Below, piece after piece: positions 32,882 through 41,291 of a DNA stretch of 44,832 bases. Position 1 is the stretch's first letter, and each line of letters begins with the position of its first letter. The notes below the pieces were generated by a model. That model did no database searches. It worked only from the letters and a program-made list of their open reading frames with translations, and was not told the DNA's origin. A program made the position numbers and the translations under genes. Origin of the DNA: Caulobacter hibisci (GTDB lineage Bacteria > Pseudomonadota > Alphaproteobacteria > Caulobacterales > Caulobacteraceae); NCBI RefSeq assembly GCF_016135805.1, contig NZ_JADWOX010000027.1, positions 1-44,832 on the forward strand, in the 5' to 3' direction.

Positions 32882-35098
32882 CTACTCAGCCGCCGCCAAG
32901 GATGCGGCGGCCTGTTCTTCATCCTCAGCCGACAGGCTGGCGGGGTCCGCCGCGCCGCCATGCTGGGGCGGCTCGTGCGGATCACCGCCCGCCAGGGCCA
33001 GGGCGTCCTCGGCCTCGGACGGGGCTTCAAGGCCTCGCTGGCGTCCCTCGCCCTCCGCATCGACCGCCTGGGGCTGCGGCTTGGCCGTGCGCAGGATGGG
33101 CGGCAGCCATCCGGCCTCGACCAGTTGGGGCTCGGCGGTCGCCACCATGTCGGGCTTCTTGAGGCCCGACAGGCGGGCGGCGGCTTGCGCCGACACCCCG
33201 TCTGACACCGCCGCCGCGATATGGGCCTTGGTGACGCGGTCGAGATAGCGAACCGCTGTGGGCTTCCAGTAGTCGCGCATGTCCAGATCGAGGGCGCTCG
33301 CCAAGGTCTCGGCGTGGGCCAGGGCATGGGGTCTGCGATCCCAATTGCGGACCGCATAGACCGACAGGCCCACGCAGTGGGCGAGCAAGCTCGCCCGGCT
33401 GTCGTGGTCGAGCCCGACGACGAAGGCCCACAGGTCAGCGCCCTCGCTGGGCATTTGCCGCGCCCAGGACCGATGACGTTCGGCTATCGCCCGACCGGCG
33501 GGACTGTCCTCTATGCCCTCGCCGAACTGGGTGAGGTCGCGCGAGGCCCACTGGATTTCGAGGCACGTCGGGACAGGGTAGGCGCCGAACACCCGCACCG
33601 CGAGCGCATGGACCAGGGCGACCAGGGCCAGATCGGGGTTTTGCGCCAAGGCGTCGCGCAAGGCGGCGCTGCGATGGGCGGTCAGTTCGGCGATCACCCG
33701 ATCGGGCAGCGGCGCGGCCGGGTCGCCCGCAGGCTCCTCGACCTCGCCGACGCCGTCGCTCGCGTCGGCGTCCCAGCCCTCGTCTTCGTTGGCGTCGTCG
33801 GGGTCGGACGCGTCCGCTGCCTGACGGTCGGCGGCGTCCGCTTCGTCCTGGGGCTCGGGCGCGGGCTCGTCCTCGGGCCGAACGAAGCCGCGCTCGATCC
33901 GGGCTTCGCCATAGGCGTCGAGGACGACGAAGACCCCGGCCCGCGCCAGCTCGCCCGGGTCATAGCCGTACTCGTCGCCATAGGCTTCGAGTTGGGCGGC
34001 GATGGCCTCGAAGCGGGCGGCGACCTCGGGCGGCGGCGGGTCGATGTCGGCCCACTGCTCGGTCAGCTCGGCGTCCTCGGCGATCAGGGCGTTGATCGCT
34101 TCGGACTCGCCGGGGGCGCGCTCGCGCAAGCGCTCCCAGACCCGCGAGCAGCCGTGGCCGTGCGGGAAGTCGAGCGATGCGCTCGCCCACTTCCAGCCCT
34201 CGGCCGACCTGACCTCATCGGCGACCTGCGCGAGCTTGTCGGCGGCCAGGGTCTCCAGGAGAGCCACGTCCTCCAGCCAGCAGACCCCGCCCGCCTGGGT
34301 GAAGAGGTCGCGCAGGACCGGGCCGCCCGCCGCCTCATAGGCCTCGACGCCGACGAACTGGGCGCGACGGTCGGTGCTGATCACCTTGTCCTCGACCATG
34401 GCGCGGCGGATGACGTGCGGGGTCAACTGATGCGGCGACAGCCGCTCATAAACCTGCAGTTGCCTCGCCGCGTCGGGATTGACCGCAAACGCGGTCACCT
34501 GCTCCAGGGTCAGGGCCTCCTCGCGGTAGAGGTCAAGCAGGGCGGGGGCGACAGCGCCCAGGCGGAGGCGCTGGCGCACGATGTCGGGCTTGACCCCGAA
34601 GCGGGCGGCGATCTCCTCGGCGCCGTAGCCCTTGCGCTCGGCGAGGTCCTTGAAGGCCTCGTAAGCGTCCGCAGGGTGCATCGGCTCTCGGCTGAGGTTC
34701 TCGTCCATTGAGACCTCGGCCGGGTCGTTGGCCGTATCGACCACGCAGCGCACGGCCGCGCCCTTGGCCAGGGCCTTGCGCTTGGCCAGCAGGCGCAGGG
34801 CTTGGCGGCGGCCTTCGCCTGCGCTGACGAGATAATAGCCGGTCTCCTGACCGTCCTTGATCTCGGGCTCGACGACGAGGGGTTGAAGAACGCCCTTGTG
34901 GCGGATCGAGGCGGCGCGCGCCTCGATGACCTCGGCGCTGTGGCCGACGCGCCGGGCGTTCTTGGGCGAGGCCTTGAGGCGGTTCAAGGGAATGTCTCGG
35001 ACCTCGCCGAACTGCACGGCGGCAAGGCCAGACGCCGCGCCGCCGGTCCTGACCGGATCGGCGCCAGCGGCGGCGGGGCTTTCTGAGGGGGAAGTCAT
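32882..35098 (-). CDS. Large ParB-like (ParB/RepB/Spo0J) ICE protein
   Basis: A 738-residue protein. An N-terminal ParB/sulfiredoxin-type domain (about residues 25-130) shows IPLNRLKASPKNARR, SIRHKGVLQPLVVEP, SAGEGRRQALRLL and NLSREPMHPADAYEAF. An HTH follows (YGAEEIAARFGVKPDIVRQRLRLG). The rest is long, with an acidic Asp/Glu/Ala low-complexity stretch and a helical C-terminal third. ParB-like proteins of this size are typical of ICEs and megaplasmids; partition or transcriptional roles are possible. No ParA partner is in the window. The ATG at 35098 has an AAGGAGG site; a longer frame is rejected. A structured leader shared with the DUF3768 gene lies upstream. Confidence 0.9.
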   Translation of the reverse strand: MTSPSESPAAAGADPVRTGGAASGLAAVQFGEVRDIPLNRLKASPKNARRVGHSAEVIEARAASIRHKGVLQPLVVEPEIKDGQETGYYLVSAGEGRRQALRLLAKRKALAKGAAVRCVVDTANDPAEVSMDENLSREPMHPADAYEAFKDLAERKGYGAEEIAARFGVKPDIVRQRLRLGAVAPALLDLYREEALTLEQVTAFAVNPDAARQLQVYERLSPHQLTPHVIRRAMVEDKVISTDRRAQFVGVEAYEAAGGPVLRDLFTQAGGVCWLEDVALLETLAADKLAQVADEVRSAEGWKWASASLDFPHGHGCSRVWERLRERAPGESEAINALIAEDAELTEQWADIDPPPPEVAARFEAIAAQLEAYGDEYGYDPGELARAGVFVVLDAYGEARIERGFVRPEDEPAPEPQDEADAADRQAADASDPDDANEDEGWDADASDGVGEVEEPAGDPAAPLPDRVIAELTAHRSAALRDALAQNPDLALVALVHALAVRVFGAYPVPTCLEIQWASRDLTQFGEGIEDSPAGRAIAERHRSWARQMPSEGADLWAFVVGLDHDSRASLLAHCVGLSVYAVRNWDRRPHALAHAETLASALDLDMRDYWKPTAVRYLDRVTKAHIAAAVSDGVSAQAAARLSGLKKPDMVATAEPQLVEAGWLPPILRTAKPQPQAVDAEGEGRQRGLEAPSEAEDALALAGGDPHEPPQHGGAADPASLSAEDEEQAAASLAAAE

Positions 35099-35283
35099 CT
35101 TGTGCCTCCTTGGGGGCTTAGGTTGCAGGCGCAAGGCGCGCCTGAAACCCTGCCCAAGCGGCGAGCGCAGGGGTGCAAGCGGAGGGGCGCCTTCGCGGGG
35201 ACCCGGCTGCAGGGCTTGGTGTCGAAGGCCGGCTTTGACAGCCCACCGGCCGAAGCTGGGCGGAAGGCGATCCGAAGCGCGCT
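35099..35283 (-). promoter_or_regulatory. Structured 5' leader/promoter region A (copy of 39736-39896)
   Basis: The 185 bp ahead of the ParB-like gene match the region ahead of the DUF3768 gene: a shared CTCCTTGGG next to the start, an inverted repeat CAGGCGC...GCGCCTG (35126-35132, 35138-35144), a 42-bp block (35173-35214) differing at one base, and a 33-bp block (35250-35282) differing at one base. Coding regions are unrelated, so this is a conserved control element. Confidence 0.7.
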
Positions 35284-35531
35284 GGGGACGGCAGTCCTAA
35301 GCACAGGCCGCAAAGCGGCCACGCAAGACCGGCGCGGCGGCGCCGACCGCCTGGCATTCAAGGGATTTGGCTTGGCCCCGGAGCAGGCCGTCGCAGAGAT
35401 GGTCCCTCGCCAGTCCATCGGGTGCGCACGGACCGGGCCTCTGCAGGGATGGTCCCTCGCGTTGGCGCGCCGGCCTTTGTGATCGCCGCCCCCGGCCCCA
35501 TGATCGGCGCGTGACCAAGGGACCCGCCGCC
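35284..35531. other. Rest of the intergenic region, with a short direct repeat
   Basis: No gene recognised. GATGGTCCCTCGC occurs at 35398-35410 and 35448-35460, 50 bp apart, upstream of the next plus-strand gene. They may be sites for a regulator. Confidence 0.4.
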
Positions 35532-36221
35532 ATGACCAAGCCCCGCAAGACCGCCGAGACCGAGTGGGCGGCGGCGTTCGCGCTGATGCTGGCCGAGACC
35601 GGGGTGCGCAATTCCAGGCTCGAGGAGCTGCATCAGGGCGTATCGCCGGGCAGCGCCGTCGGCGACTACAGCGACGTCAAGGTCGTCACGCCCTATGGCG
35701 AAATTCCCTGGCGCCAGGTGTCACGGCTAGACGACGATGAGATGAAAGAGCTGATGATCGAGGTCGTCGATCGCCTATTCACGATCCTCTGCCATCCCGA
35801 GCCTTTCACGCGGCTGATGGGCGCGGCGCGCTGGAACGCGCCGCAACTGGACCCTTCGATGATGGAGAGCCTTGCGCGCTGGAAGGCGCGCCAGGCCGGC
35901 ATGCCGGAAGCCGAGGTCCAGGCGACCTTTCCGCTCACCGAGGCCCATCGCCGAGCGCCGATCCGCAGCGACCACCGCGCCGTCGCCGATCAGATTGAGG
36001 AGGCCGACGAGGCCGCCCCGCCTGACGCCGAACAAGACGAACGCCGACGCTCGCCGGAGATAACGCCCGAGGCGATGCGTGCGCTGGCGCAGGCCCCGAT
36101 CGCCGATCTGGCTTGGATCGCCAAGGCGTGCGAGGCCCTGGCGCAGGGCGCCGACGGCTGGGAGCGCACGCAATTGGAGACGCTCAAGGCCATCGACGTC
36201 CACCCCTGCGGCCAGGACTGA
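35532..36221 (+). CDS. Unknown ICE accessory protein
   Basis: A 229-residue soluble protein. The N-terminal part reads MTKPRKTAETEWAAAFALMLAE, a middle part is helical with many Met, Glu and Arg (MKELMIEVVDRLFTILCHPEPF), and the C-terminal third has an acidic linker then APIADLAWIAKACEALAQG. No catalytic motif or membrane segment is visible and I do not recognise the family. The ATG at 35532 is chosen because sequence before it does not look coding; the longer frame starts at 35367. Confidence 0.65.
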   Translation: MTKPRKTAETEWAAAFALMLAETGVRNSRLEELHQGVSPGSAVGDYSDVKVVTPYGEIPWRQVSRLDDDEMKELMIEVVDRLFTILCHPEPFTRLMGAARWNAPQLDPSMMESLARWKARQAGMPEAEVQATFPLTEAHRRAPIRSDHRAVADQIEEADEAAPPDAEQDERRRSPEITPEAMRALAQAPIADLAWIAKACEALAQGADGWERTQLETLKAIDVHPCGQD

Positions 36222-36287
36222 GGTGACAAGCGCGCGAGAGCAACGCAGGGTCGCGGTTTCGATTCCCCCAAGCCACGGATTTCTCAA

Positions 36288-36566
36288 ATGAACACCGCTG
36301 ATATCGCCGAAGCCCTGGCCGCCGCCGACGACAAGATTAACAAGACCCAGGCCAAGGCCCTCGTCGACGGCGTCTTCAAGGCCATCGCCGAAGCCGCCGC
36401 CAAGGGTGAAGAAGTCTCGATCCCGGGCTTTGGCAAGTTCAAGGTCCAGGACAAACCGGCCCGCACCGGTCGCAACCCGGCCACCGGCGCCGCCGTCGAG
36501 ATCGCCGCCAGCAAGAAGATCGCCTTCACGGCTGCCAAGCAGCTGAAGGACGCCGTCAACGGCTAA
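36288..36566 (+). CDS. HU-family nucleoid protein
   Basis: A 92-residue histone-like DNA-bending protein. It has the full HU layout: N-terminal helices (DIAEALAAADDKINKTQAKALVDGVF), the hallmark GFGKFKV, then RTGRNPATGAAVEI, the DNA-binding arm, and a C-terminal KKIAFTAAKQLKD. It is rich in Lys and well conserved. ICE-borne HU copies are common and may help element maintenance, silencing or recombination. Confidence 0.96.
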   Translation: MNTADIAEALAAADDKINKTQAKALVDGVFKAIAEAAAKGEEVSIPGFGKFKVQDKPARTGRNPATGAAVEIAASKKIAFTAAKQLKDAVNG

Positions 36567-36662
36567 CGCGCCAGGTCCCGCCGGCGCGGTTGGCGCCGGC
36601 GGGCCGATTGCCCGTTCAGCCCTTGAGGGCCCGGCGCGATCTTGGGACGCGCCCGTCCGCGG

Positions 36663-37049
36663 TCAGGATTGCGACGACGCCAGGCCGGCCGGGGCCGCGC
36701 CCTTGCGCGGTCGCCCGCCCCGTCGCGGAGTTCGTTCGCCGCTATAGGCCTGCTTCCATGCCGCGGCCAAAACGTCGGCAAGCGCCGCCTCTTCCAAATC
36801 CTCCAGCCAAAGCAGCGTCACCCCCGAGCGACGCTGGCGCCCAGGCTCGGGCGAGGCGGCTTCGTGCGCGGCCAGGATGCGCTGCTGATCGCGCGCCGAG
36901 AGCTTGACCACGGCCCAGCCGGCTTCGGGCCAGCCCAAGGTGGCGAACGCCTTGCCGCCGACGTGGAACTGGACCGTCTCCAGGATCGGATGGGCTTTCA
37001 CCGTCGGGCTCAAGCGGTGCGCCAAGCGGGTAAAGGCTTCCGGCGTCAT
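36663..37049 (-). CDS. MmcQ/YjbR-family protein
   Basis: A 128-residue protein of the MmcQ/YjbR fold: MTPEAFTRLAHRLSP at the start, then HVGGKAFATLGWPEAGWAVVKLS and WLEDLEEAALADVLAAAWKQAY. These small double-wing proteins are called DNA-binding, but their role is unknown. It has a basic C-terminal tail (GRPRKGAAP). The gene stands alone on the minus strand between HU and the GHKL operon. Confidence 0.85.
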   Translation of the reverse strand: MTPEAFTRLAHRLSPTVKAHPILETVQFHVGGKAFATLGWPEAGWAVVKLSARDQQRILAAHEAASPEPGRQRRSGVTLLWLEDLEEAALADVLAAAWKQAYSGERTPRRGGRPRKGAAPAGLASSQS

Positions 37050-37288
37050 GGTCGTCCTCGCGTTTTGCGACGCCCTTCTGACCCCGAGTCGCCGCTTGCT
37101 GGCAAAACTCGGTTAACGCCGCGACAGAAGCGGTCGTGGCCGCACTCCATATGTTCGGACGCGGATTTCCCGGCTCGCGGGGATGCGCGAGATCCCCCAC
37201 ACCCGACTGGGGCGCTCCCGATTTTCAGTGGATACGAAACCAACGGCGATGCTAGACAACCGCCGCGTGACTGTTTGATCGAGGGGCC

Positions 37289-38326
37289 GTGGGCGACAGC
37301 AAGCGTAAGGTTCGGCGTGATCGCGGGCGGGCGAAAGAGGACGCGGCGCTGCGGCGTCGATACCCCGACCATCGGTTCTTCAAGGGCCCGGCGCGGCTGG
37401 CGGCCAATGATCGCGACCTGCGCGGCACCCTGGACGAGCTCAAGCGGTTCGAAACCTTCGCCAGCGCCGCCGACCTGCCGGTGCTTTTGGATCTTTACGA
37501 AACCAACCACATCGACGTGGTGGCCTGCGTGCTCTTGGCCTCGTCCATGCAGCGATGCCGCCTGACCCATGGATTGCAGATCGATGTTCGCATGCCGCGC
37601 AACGGCTCGGCGCGCTTTGCCCTGGCCGCGTTCGGCGTGGTGGCCGATGACGACCGGTTCGACGAGGACGCTCTCCAGGGCATCAGCCCCCAGGTGATGA
37701 AGGTCACCTCCGGCATGAAGGGCGAGCCCTCGCCTGGGGCTCGCACCTTCAAGGTCGCCAAGCTCGCCGAGGGCCTGGTGGCCGACCTCACGCTGGCTGA
37801 CCGGGTGCACGCCGCCCTCAACGAGGCGGCCGACAACGTGCTGTCCTGGGCCTATGGCGGTGAGGGCCACACGCCCGACCCCGCCGAGCGCTGGTGGGTC
37901 GCCGGCTTGTTGACCAACAAGGGCGCGACCTTCATCGCGCTTGATCATGGGGCAGGTATCCCAGCGACGGCCCCGCAGAAGCTCGGCGACGGACTTCAGG
38001 GCTATCTGAAGTCGATGATCCAGGAGAAGGACTGGCGACCGATCAACGCCAAGCCCAGCGACTCCCAGATCCTGCGCGCAACGATTCATCAGCGGCGCAC
38101 GGTCAGCGGCCTGGGCGAGCGGGGCAAGGGCCTGACCAACATGATCGCCCTGATTGACCTTTTTCCGTCGGGGTTCATCAGTATATTTTCAGGGGACGCG
38201 TACTACGGCTATCGGACCCCCGCGAAGGATGGTGAGCAGGAACACTGCGGCCCGTTAGGGTTTCAGTTTCCCGGAACGCTCATTATCTGGCAGCTAGAAG
38301 CCCGGACGTCGGAGGCTAGAAGTTGA
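37289..38326 (+). CDS. GHKL-type ATP-binding protein, first gene of a three-gene operon
   Basis: A 345-residue protein. The N-terminal half (about 150 residues) starts very basic and is otherwise unrecognised. The C-terminal half has a Bergerat ATP-binding fold: N-box LNEAADNVLSWAYGG, G1 motif ALDHGAGIP (D-x-G-x-G), and G2 motif GLGERGKGLTN. This is the pattern of histidine-kinase-like and anti-sigma-type ATPases. The start is GTG at 37289 after GAGGGG. It is followed, one base after its stop, by a STAS-like DUF4325 gene. A kinase/STAS partner-switching pair is a plausible reading but untested. Confidence 0.8.
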   Translation: MGDSKRKVRRDRGRAKEDAALRRRYPDHRFFKGPARLAANDRDLRGTLDELKRFETFASAADLPVLLDLYETNHIDVVACVLLASSMQRCRLTHGLQIDVRMPRNGSARFALAAFGVVADDDRFDEDALQGISPQVMKVTSGMKGEPSPGARTFKVAKLAEGLVADLTLADRVHAALNEAADNVLSWAYGGEGHTPDPAERWWVAGLLTNKGATFIALDHGAGIPATAPQKLGDGLQGYLKSMIQEKDWRPINAKPSDSQILRATIHQRRTVSGLGERGKGLTNMIALIDLFPSGFISIFSGDAYYGYRTPAKDGEQEHCGPLGFQFPGTLIIWQLEARTSEARS

Positions 38327-38327
38327 A

Positions 38328-38657
38328 ATGTTGGCGGCGATGACAACGACAATTCGATTGGCGGCTGACTTCAATCCGTTCCCGTTCGGCCGCTATCCCT
38401 CGCATGGCGATTGGAGCGGCCAGCGGTTTCGGGAAGAGTGGCTGGTGCCGGCCCTGAAAAAGGGCGAACCCGTGGAGGTCGACCTGGACGGCGCGCGCGG
38501 CTTGTCGCCGTCGTTCCTGGAAGAGGCTTTCGGCGGTTTGGTGCGCGTCGGCTTTGCGACCAAGGATCTCTTGGGCCGCATTCATATCAAGTCCGATCGC
38601 GATCCCTCGTTCATCGACACGATCGAAAGCTACATCCGCGACGCGAAAGCTTCCTGA
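38328..38657 (+). CDS. STAS-like (DUF4325) protein, partner of the GHKL ATPase
   Basis: About 109 residues from the ATG at 38328; an in-frame ATG at 38340 is equally likely. The core VEVDLDGARGLSPSFLEEAFGGLVRVGF matches DUF4325, a STAS-like fold with a conserved Ser in the S-x-S-F-L-x-E motif, the place where anti-sigma antagonists are phosphorylated. It directly follows the GHKL gene (TGAAATG) and precedes the membrane-protein gene (TGAGGATG), so all three are translated together. Confidence 0.82.
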   Translation: MLAAMTTTIRLAADFNPFPFGRYPSHGDWSGQRFREEWLVPALKKGEPVEVDLDGARGLSPSFLEEAFGGLVRVGFATKDLLGRIHIKSDRDPSFIDTIESYIRDAKAS

Positions 38658-38659
38658 GG

Positions 38660-39109
38660 ATGGCCACCCCGGGGGAGGCGCTTTTTTCCGCGGCGCTCGG
38701 CCTGATCGGCGGCGTTCTGGGCGCTGGGGTCGTCGAACGTCTCAAGTCCAGCGTGGCCTCGCTCGATGTCGAGCTCCTGCGCCTCGAGAACTTCGAGGAC
38801 GATCTCTTCGACGTGTTCGCCGTCGCGCCCGACGACAAGGATCGTGGGTCTATGCTGCGTCAGTTGAGCGGGCGGCGCCGTCGCCTTGGCCTCAACATTC
38901 GGCGCAAGGTCCCCGACAGCGTGGCCTATCAGGCTTGTAAGGCCGAGCTCGTCAAGTTCGACGGCATTCTCGCCAAGGCCGAGGATGGCGTTGTTATGGA
39001 CGACGCGCTGGAGGGTCTGATCGAGGAGACGGCTATGCGGCTACGCCATCAGCTTCGACATTCCTCACGAGCGGCCCGCGCCTTCGCGCTGCTGCGCGGC
39101 CCGGCCTAG
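38660..39109 (+). CDS. Small N-terminally anchored protein, third gene of the GHKL/STAS-like operon
   Basis: A 149-residue protein. An N-terminal Gly/Ala-rich hydrophobic segment (about residues 7-26, ALFSAALGLIGGVLGAGVV) probably inserts in the membrane. The rest is helical and charged (LRLENFEDDLFDVFAVAPDDKD, GRRRRLGLNIRRK). No family was recognised. The start overlaps the GGA after the DUF4325 stop, showing tight coupling. It may be the membrane effector or sensor of the trio. Confidence 0.75.
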   Translation: MATPGEALFSAALGLIGGVLGAGVVERLKSSVASLDVELLRLENFEDDLFDVFAVAPDDKDRGSMLRQLSGRRRRLGLNIRRKVPDSVAYQACKAELVKFDGILAKAEDGVVMDDALEGLIEETAMRLRHQLRHSSRAARAFALLRGPA

Positions 39110-39308
39110 TCGCGCCAATACGATCCTGCCGCTCCGTCACACCGCGCCCAACAGCGCGCGGTGCGGCGGGTGCTGGCGGGCGCCCTTGGCCCGTTCGCAA
39201 ACCTGTCAGACCGCTTGCCGTGTCGCTCGCAACAGTCGCATCGACGTCGCGCCCCATCCGTCCCGGTCGGGCCTGCAGCGTCGTCGCCTATGCCCCAGAG
39301 CCACGAAA

Positions 39309-39334
39309 GCGGCCGATCCCAAAGGATCGGCCGC
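39309..39334 (-). terminator. Hairpin, identical to 32806-32831
   Basis: The same arms GCGGCCGATCC and GGATCGGCCGC with a 4-base loop, 68 bp beyond the stop of the DUF3768 gene; on the minus strand it is followed by TTTCG. Probable terminator shared with the ParB-like gene. Confidence 0.65.
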
Positions 39335-39402
39335 GCGGGCCGAGCGTGGATGTCCCCTCCCGCCATCGCCCGCCGCGCCGGAAAGCGCGACGGGCTTGGC
39401 GG

Positions 39403-39735
39403 TTAGTATTCGTGGGCCAACATCAGGGTCAGCACCCGCTTGGTGACGGCCGGGTCGGCCGGATCGGGCGAGGCCATGCAGAGATCGAGGTCGTAGTAAT
39501 CGATCTTCCAGAACAGCCGCGCCCCGCCGACCTCGAACGCGCCGAAGTCGCGCTCACCGTGCGGGTTGTTGCCCTCGGAAAAATCCGAGAAGGCGGTGAC
39601 GGCTTCCAGAGCCTGGGCCAGCTTGGCCTCCGGCAGGGTGTGCACGCCTACGGTCAGCACCCAGCTCGCGCCGGGCTCGGCGCGGCAGGCGTCGTTCAGG
39701 GCCGCGATCGCGGCGGTATGGTCATCCTCGGTCAT
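39403..39735 (-). CDS. DUF3768 protein
   Basis: A 110-residue protein of DUF3768, a small family of unknown role on alphaproteobacterial ICEs and plasmids. Typical features are the ALNDACR start region, WVLTVGVHTLPEAK, DFGAFEVGGARLFWKIDYYD and the ending DPADPAVTKRVLTLMLAHEY. The ATG at 39735 has an AAGGAG site. The open frame continues upstream through the leader to 40086, but that part shows no family similarity and is rejected. Confidence 0.88.
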   Translation of the reverse strand: MTEDDHTAAIAALNDACRAEPGASWVLTVGVHTLPEAKLAQALEAVTAFSDFSEGNNPHGERDFGAFEVGGARLFWKIDYYDLDLCMASPDPADPAVTKRVLTLMLAHEY

Positions 39736-39896
39736 GGAAGTTGCTCCTTGGGAGTTCGGGGTCAGGCGCAAAAGCGCGCCTGACCCCGGCGCCCGTCGGC
39801 GAGACCGGGTGTGCAAGCGGAGGGGCGGCTTCGCGGGGACCCGGCTGCAGGGCCCGAAGGGACCGAAGCTGGGCGGAAGCCGATCCGAAGCGCGCC
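39736..39896 (-). promoter_or_regulatory. Structured 5' leader/promoter region B (copy of 35099-35283)
   Basis: This copy has a perfect 12-bp hairpin GGGGTCAGGCGC (39758-39769) / GCGCCTGACCCC (39776-39787) just upstream of the ribosome-binding site, the 42-bp block at 39811-39852 and the 33-bp block at 39863-39895. Blocks are closer together than in copy A by about 25 bp. Confidence 0.7.
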
Positions 39897-40184
39897 GAGG
39901 GCGGAGCCCTTCCATGTCCTTTTGCAAGACGTGACTCGTCAAAAGACACTCCGCGCCGCAGGCGCGGAGACCAAGGAACGACTTGCCGTTGGGTCGAAGG
40001 CGGGATGGCGAAGGCGACGGTCGATCAGACTTCCATACGCGGGTTGGGTACCGCATGAACGTGTGTCGTCGCGGGCTGCCTCTCACTAAGCGCGGGCGTC
40101 GGCCTTAACGCCGGCCCATGGGGCTCTCGAGGATCACCCTGACCTCCATCCCGCCCTCGGCCGAACGGCTCGGGACGGAGCCGG
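39897..40184. other. Gap before IS110, with one hairpin
   Basis: No gene. An inverted repeat CTCCGCGCC-GCA-GGCGCGGAG lies at 39949-39969. The last 100 bp before the transposase stop may belong to the IS110 right end, but no terminal repeats were recognised. Confidence 0.4.
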
Positions 40185-41291
40185 TCAGGGGGCGGCCGGC
40201 CGAACCTCTTGTCCGATCGCCCAGATGAAGCCCGCCAGTTCGCGCGCGATGGCGGTGACGACGACCGTCGGCTTCTTTCCGGACCGGGTGAGCTTTCGAT
40301 AGCGGTCGCAGAGACGCATTTGGGCCTTCCAGGCGATGTCGCGGACCGACTTGGGCAGCCTCACGAGCACCTCGACCTTTTCCTGGGCGACCCGCGGCGG
40401 ATAGCGGTAGCTCCAGGCGGCCTCGACCAACATCCGCCGCGCCTCGCCATTGCCGGTCTTGGTGATCCCGCCACGGCGAACATGATCGCCGCTGGAGCGC
40501 TCTGAAGGCACCAAGCCCAGATAGGCCATGAGCTGGCTGGGACTATCAAACCGACTGAGGTCGCCGATGCCGGCGACGAAGGTGACGGCCGAGATCGCCT
40601 CCAGCCCGCGCAAACCGCGCAAGGCTTCGACCACGGGCCCCATCGACCAGCTCGGAATGAGCGCCGTGATCCGGGCCACCAGCTGGTCGCGCCGATCCTG
40701 GGCCGTGAAGATCGCCTCGACATAGTCCTGGAAGACGATCTGGTGGACGGGCTGGTCGAACACCTGGCCGGCGAGCCAAACCCGGTGGCGCTGGGTCCAG
40801 TTCTTGCCCTTCTCGTAGATCCTCCCGTGGCGAAGGAGGAAGGCGAGGAGTTGCTGGCGGGCCCGCATCAACGCCATCACCGCGTCCAGCCTGGCGCGCA
40901 CCAGGTCCCGCATCGCCTCGTGGACCGGATCGGGCACCCAGACCCGGGTCAAATCCCCCGACCGGTGCAGCACCGCCAGCTTCTGGGCGTCGCGCCGGTC
41001 GGTCTTCACGCGGTCGCCGGGCTTCCTGGGGATCAACGTCGGCGCCACCACCGTGCAACCGTGGCCGAGCTCGATCAGCTGGCGATAGATGCCGTAGCCG
41101 CAGCAGCCGGCCTCGTAGCAGAACTCCAGGCGCTCGCTGTCCTTGCCTAGCCGCTTGGCCAGCTTGGCGACGTCTGTCGGCGTGTTCGGTATCTCGCCCA
41201 GGAACCGGACGCCGCCGTCGCGGCCCTCCTCCGCGAGACTGACGGCGATGCTGGCCTTGTGGACGTCCAGGCCGATGTAGAGCGTGCCCAT
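40185..41291 (-). CDS. IS110-family transposase (DEDD recombinase)
   Basis: A 368-residue transposase, full length. The RuvC-like DEDD domain shows YIGLDVHK (first Asp), FCYEAGCCGYG (Glu) and VKTDRRDAQKLA (Asp pair). The C-terminal Tnp_20 domain shows GIGDLSRFDSPSQLMAYLGLVPSE and the Ser-containing RSSGDHVRRGGITKTGNGEARRML. IS110 enzymes move DNA without terminal repeats and are guided by a bridge RNA encoded in a non-coding end. GGGAGGAAGG precedes the ATG. It appears intact. Confidence 0.95.
   Translation of the reverse strand: MGTLYIGLDVHKASIAVSLAEEGRDGGVRFLGEIPNTPTDVAKLAKRLGKDSERLEFCYEAGCCGYGIYRQLIELGHGCTVVAPTLIPRKPGDRVKTDRRDAQKLAVLHRSGDLTRVWVPDPVHEAMRDLVRARLDAVMALMRARQQLLAFLLRHGRIYEKGKNWTQRHRVWLAGQVFDQPVHQIVFQDYVEAIFTAQDRRDQLVARITALIPSWSMGPVVEALRGLRGLEAISAVTFVAGIGDLSRFDSPSQLMAYLGLVPSERSSGDHVRRGGITKTGNGEARRMLVEAAWSYRYPPRVAQEKVEVLVRLPKSVRDIAWKAQMRLCDRYRKLTRSGKKPTVVVTAIARELAGFIWAIGQEVRPAAP

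Noticed and set aside
36245..36285. tRNA-like 3' end: GGTTTCGATTCC followed by CCCAAGCCACGGA just before the HU gene, possible attachment site
   Set aside because: No matching 5' acceptor half (GTGGCTT) or D/anticodon arms upstream, and the T-stem does not pair. It is probably only the HU leader.
39403..40086. Longer DUF3768 reading from 40086
   Set aside because: The extra N-terminus translates the conserved leader region and has no family similarity; the ATG at 39735 has a good AAGGAG site.
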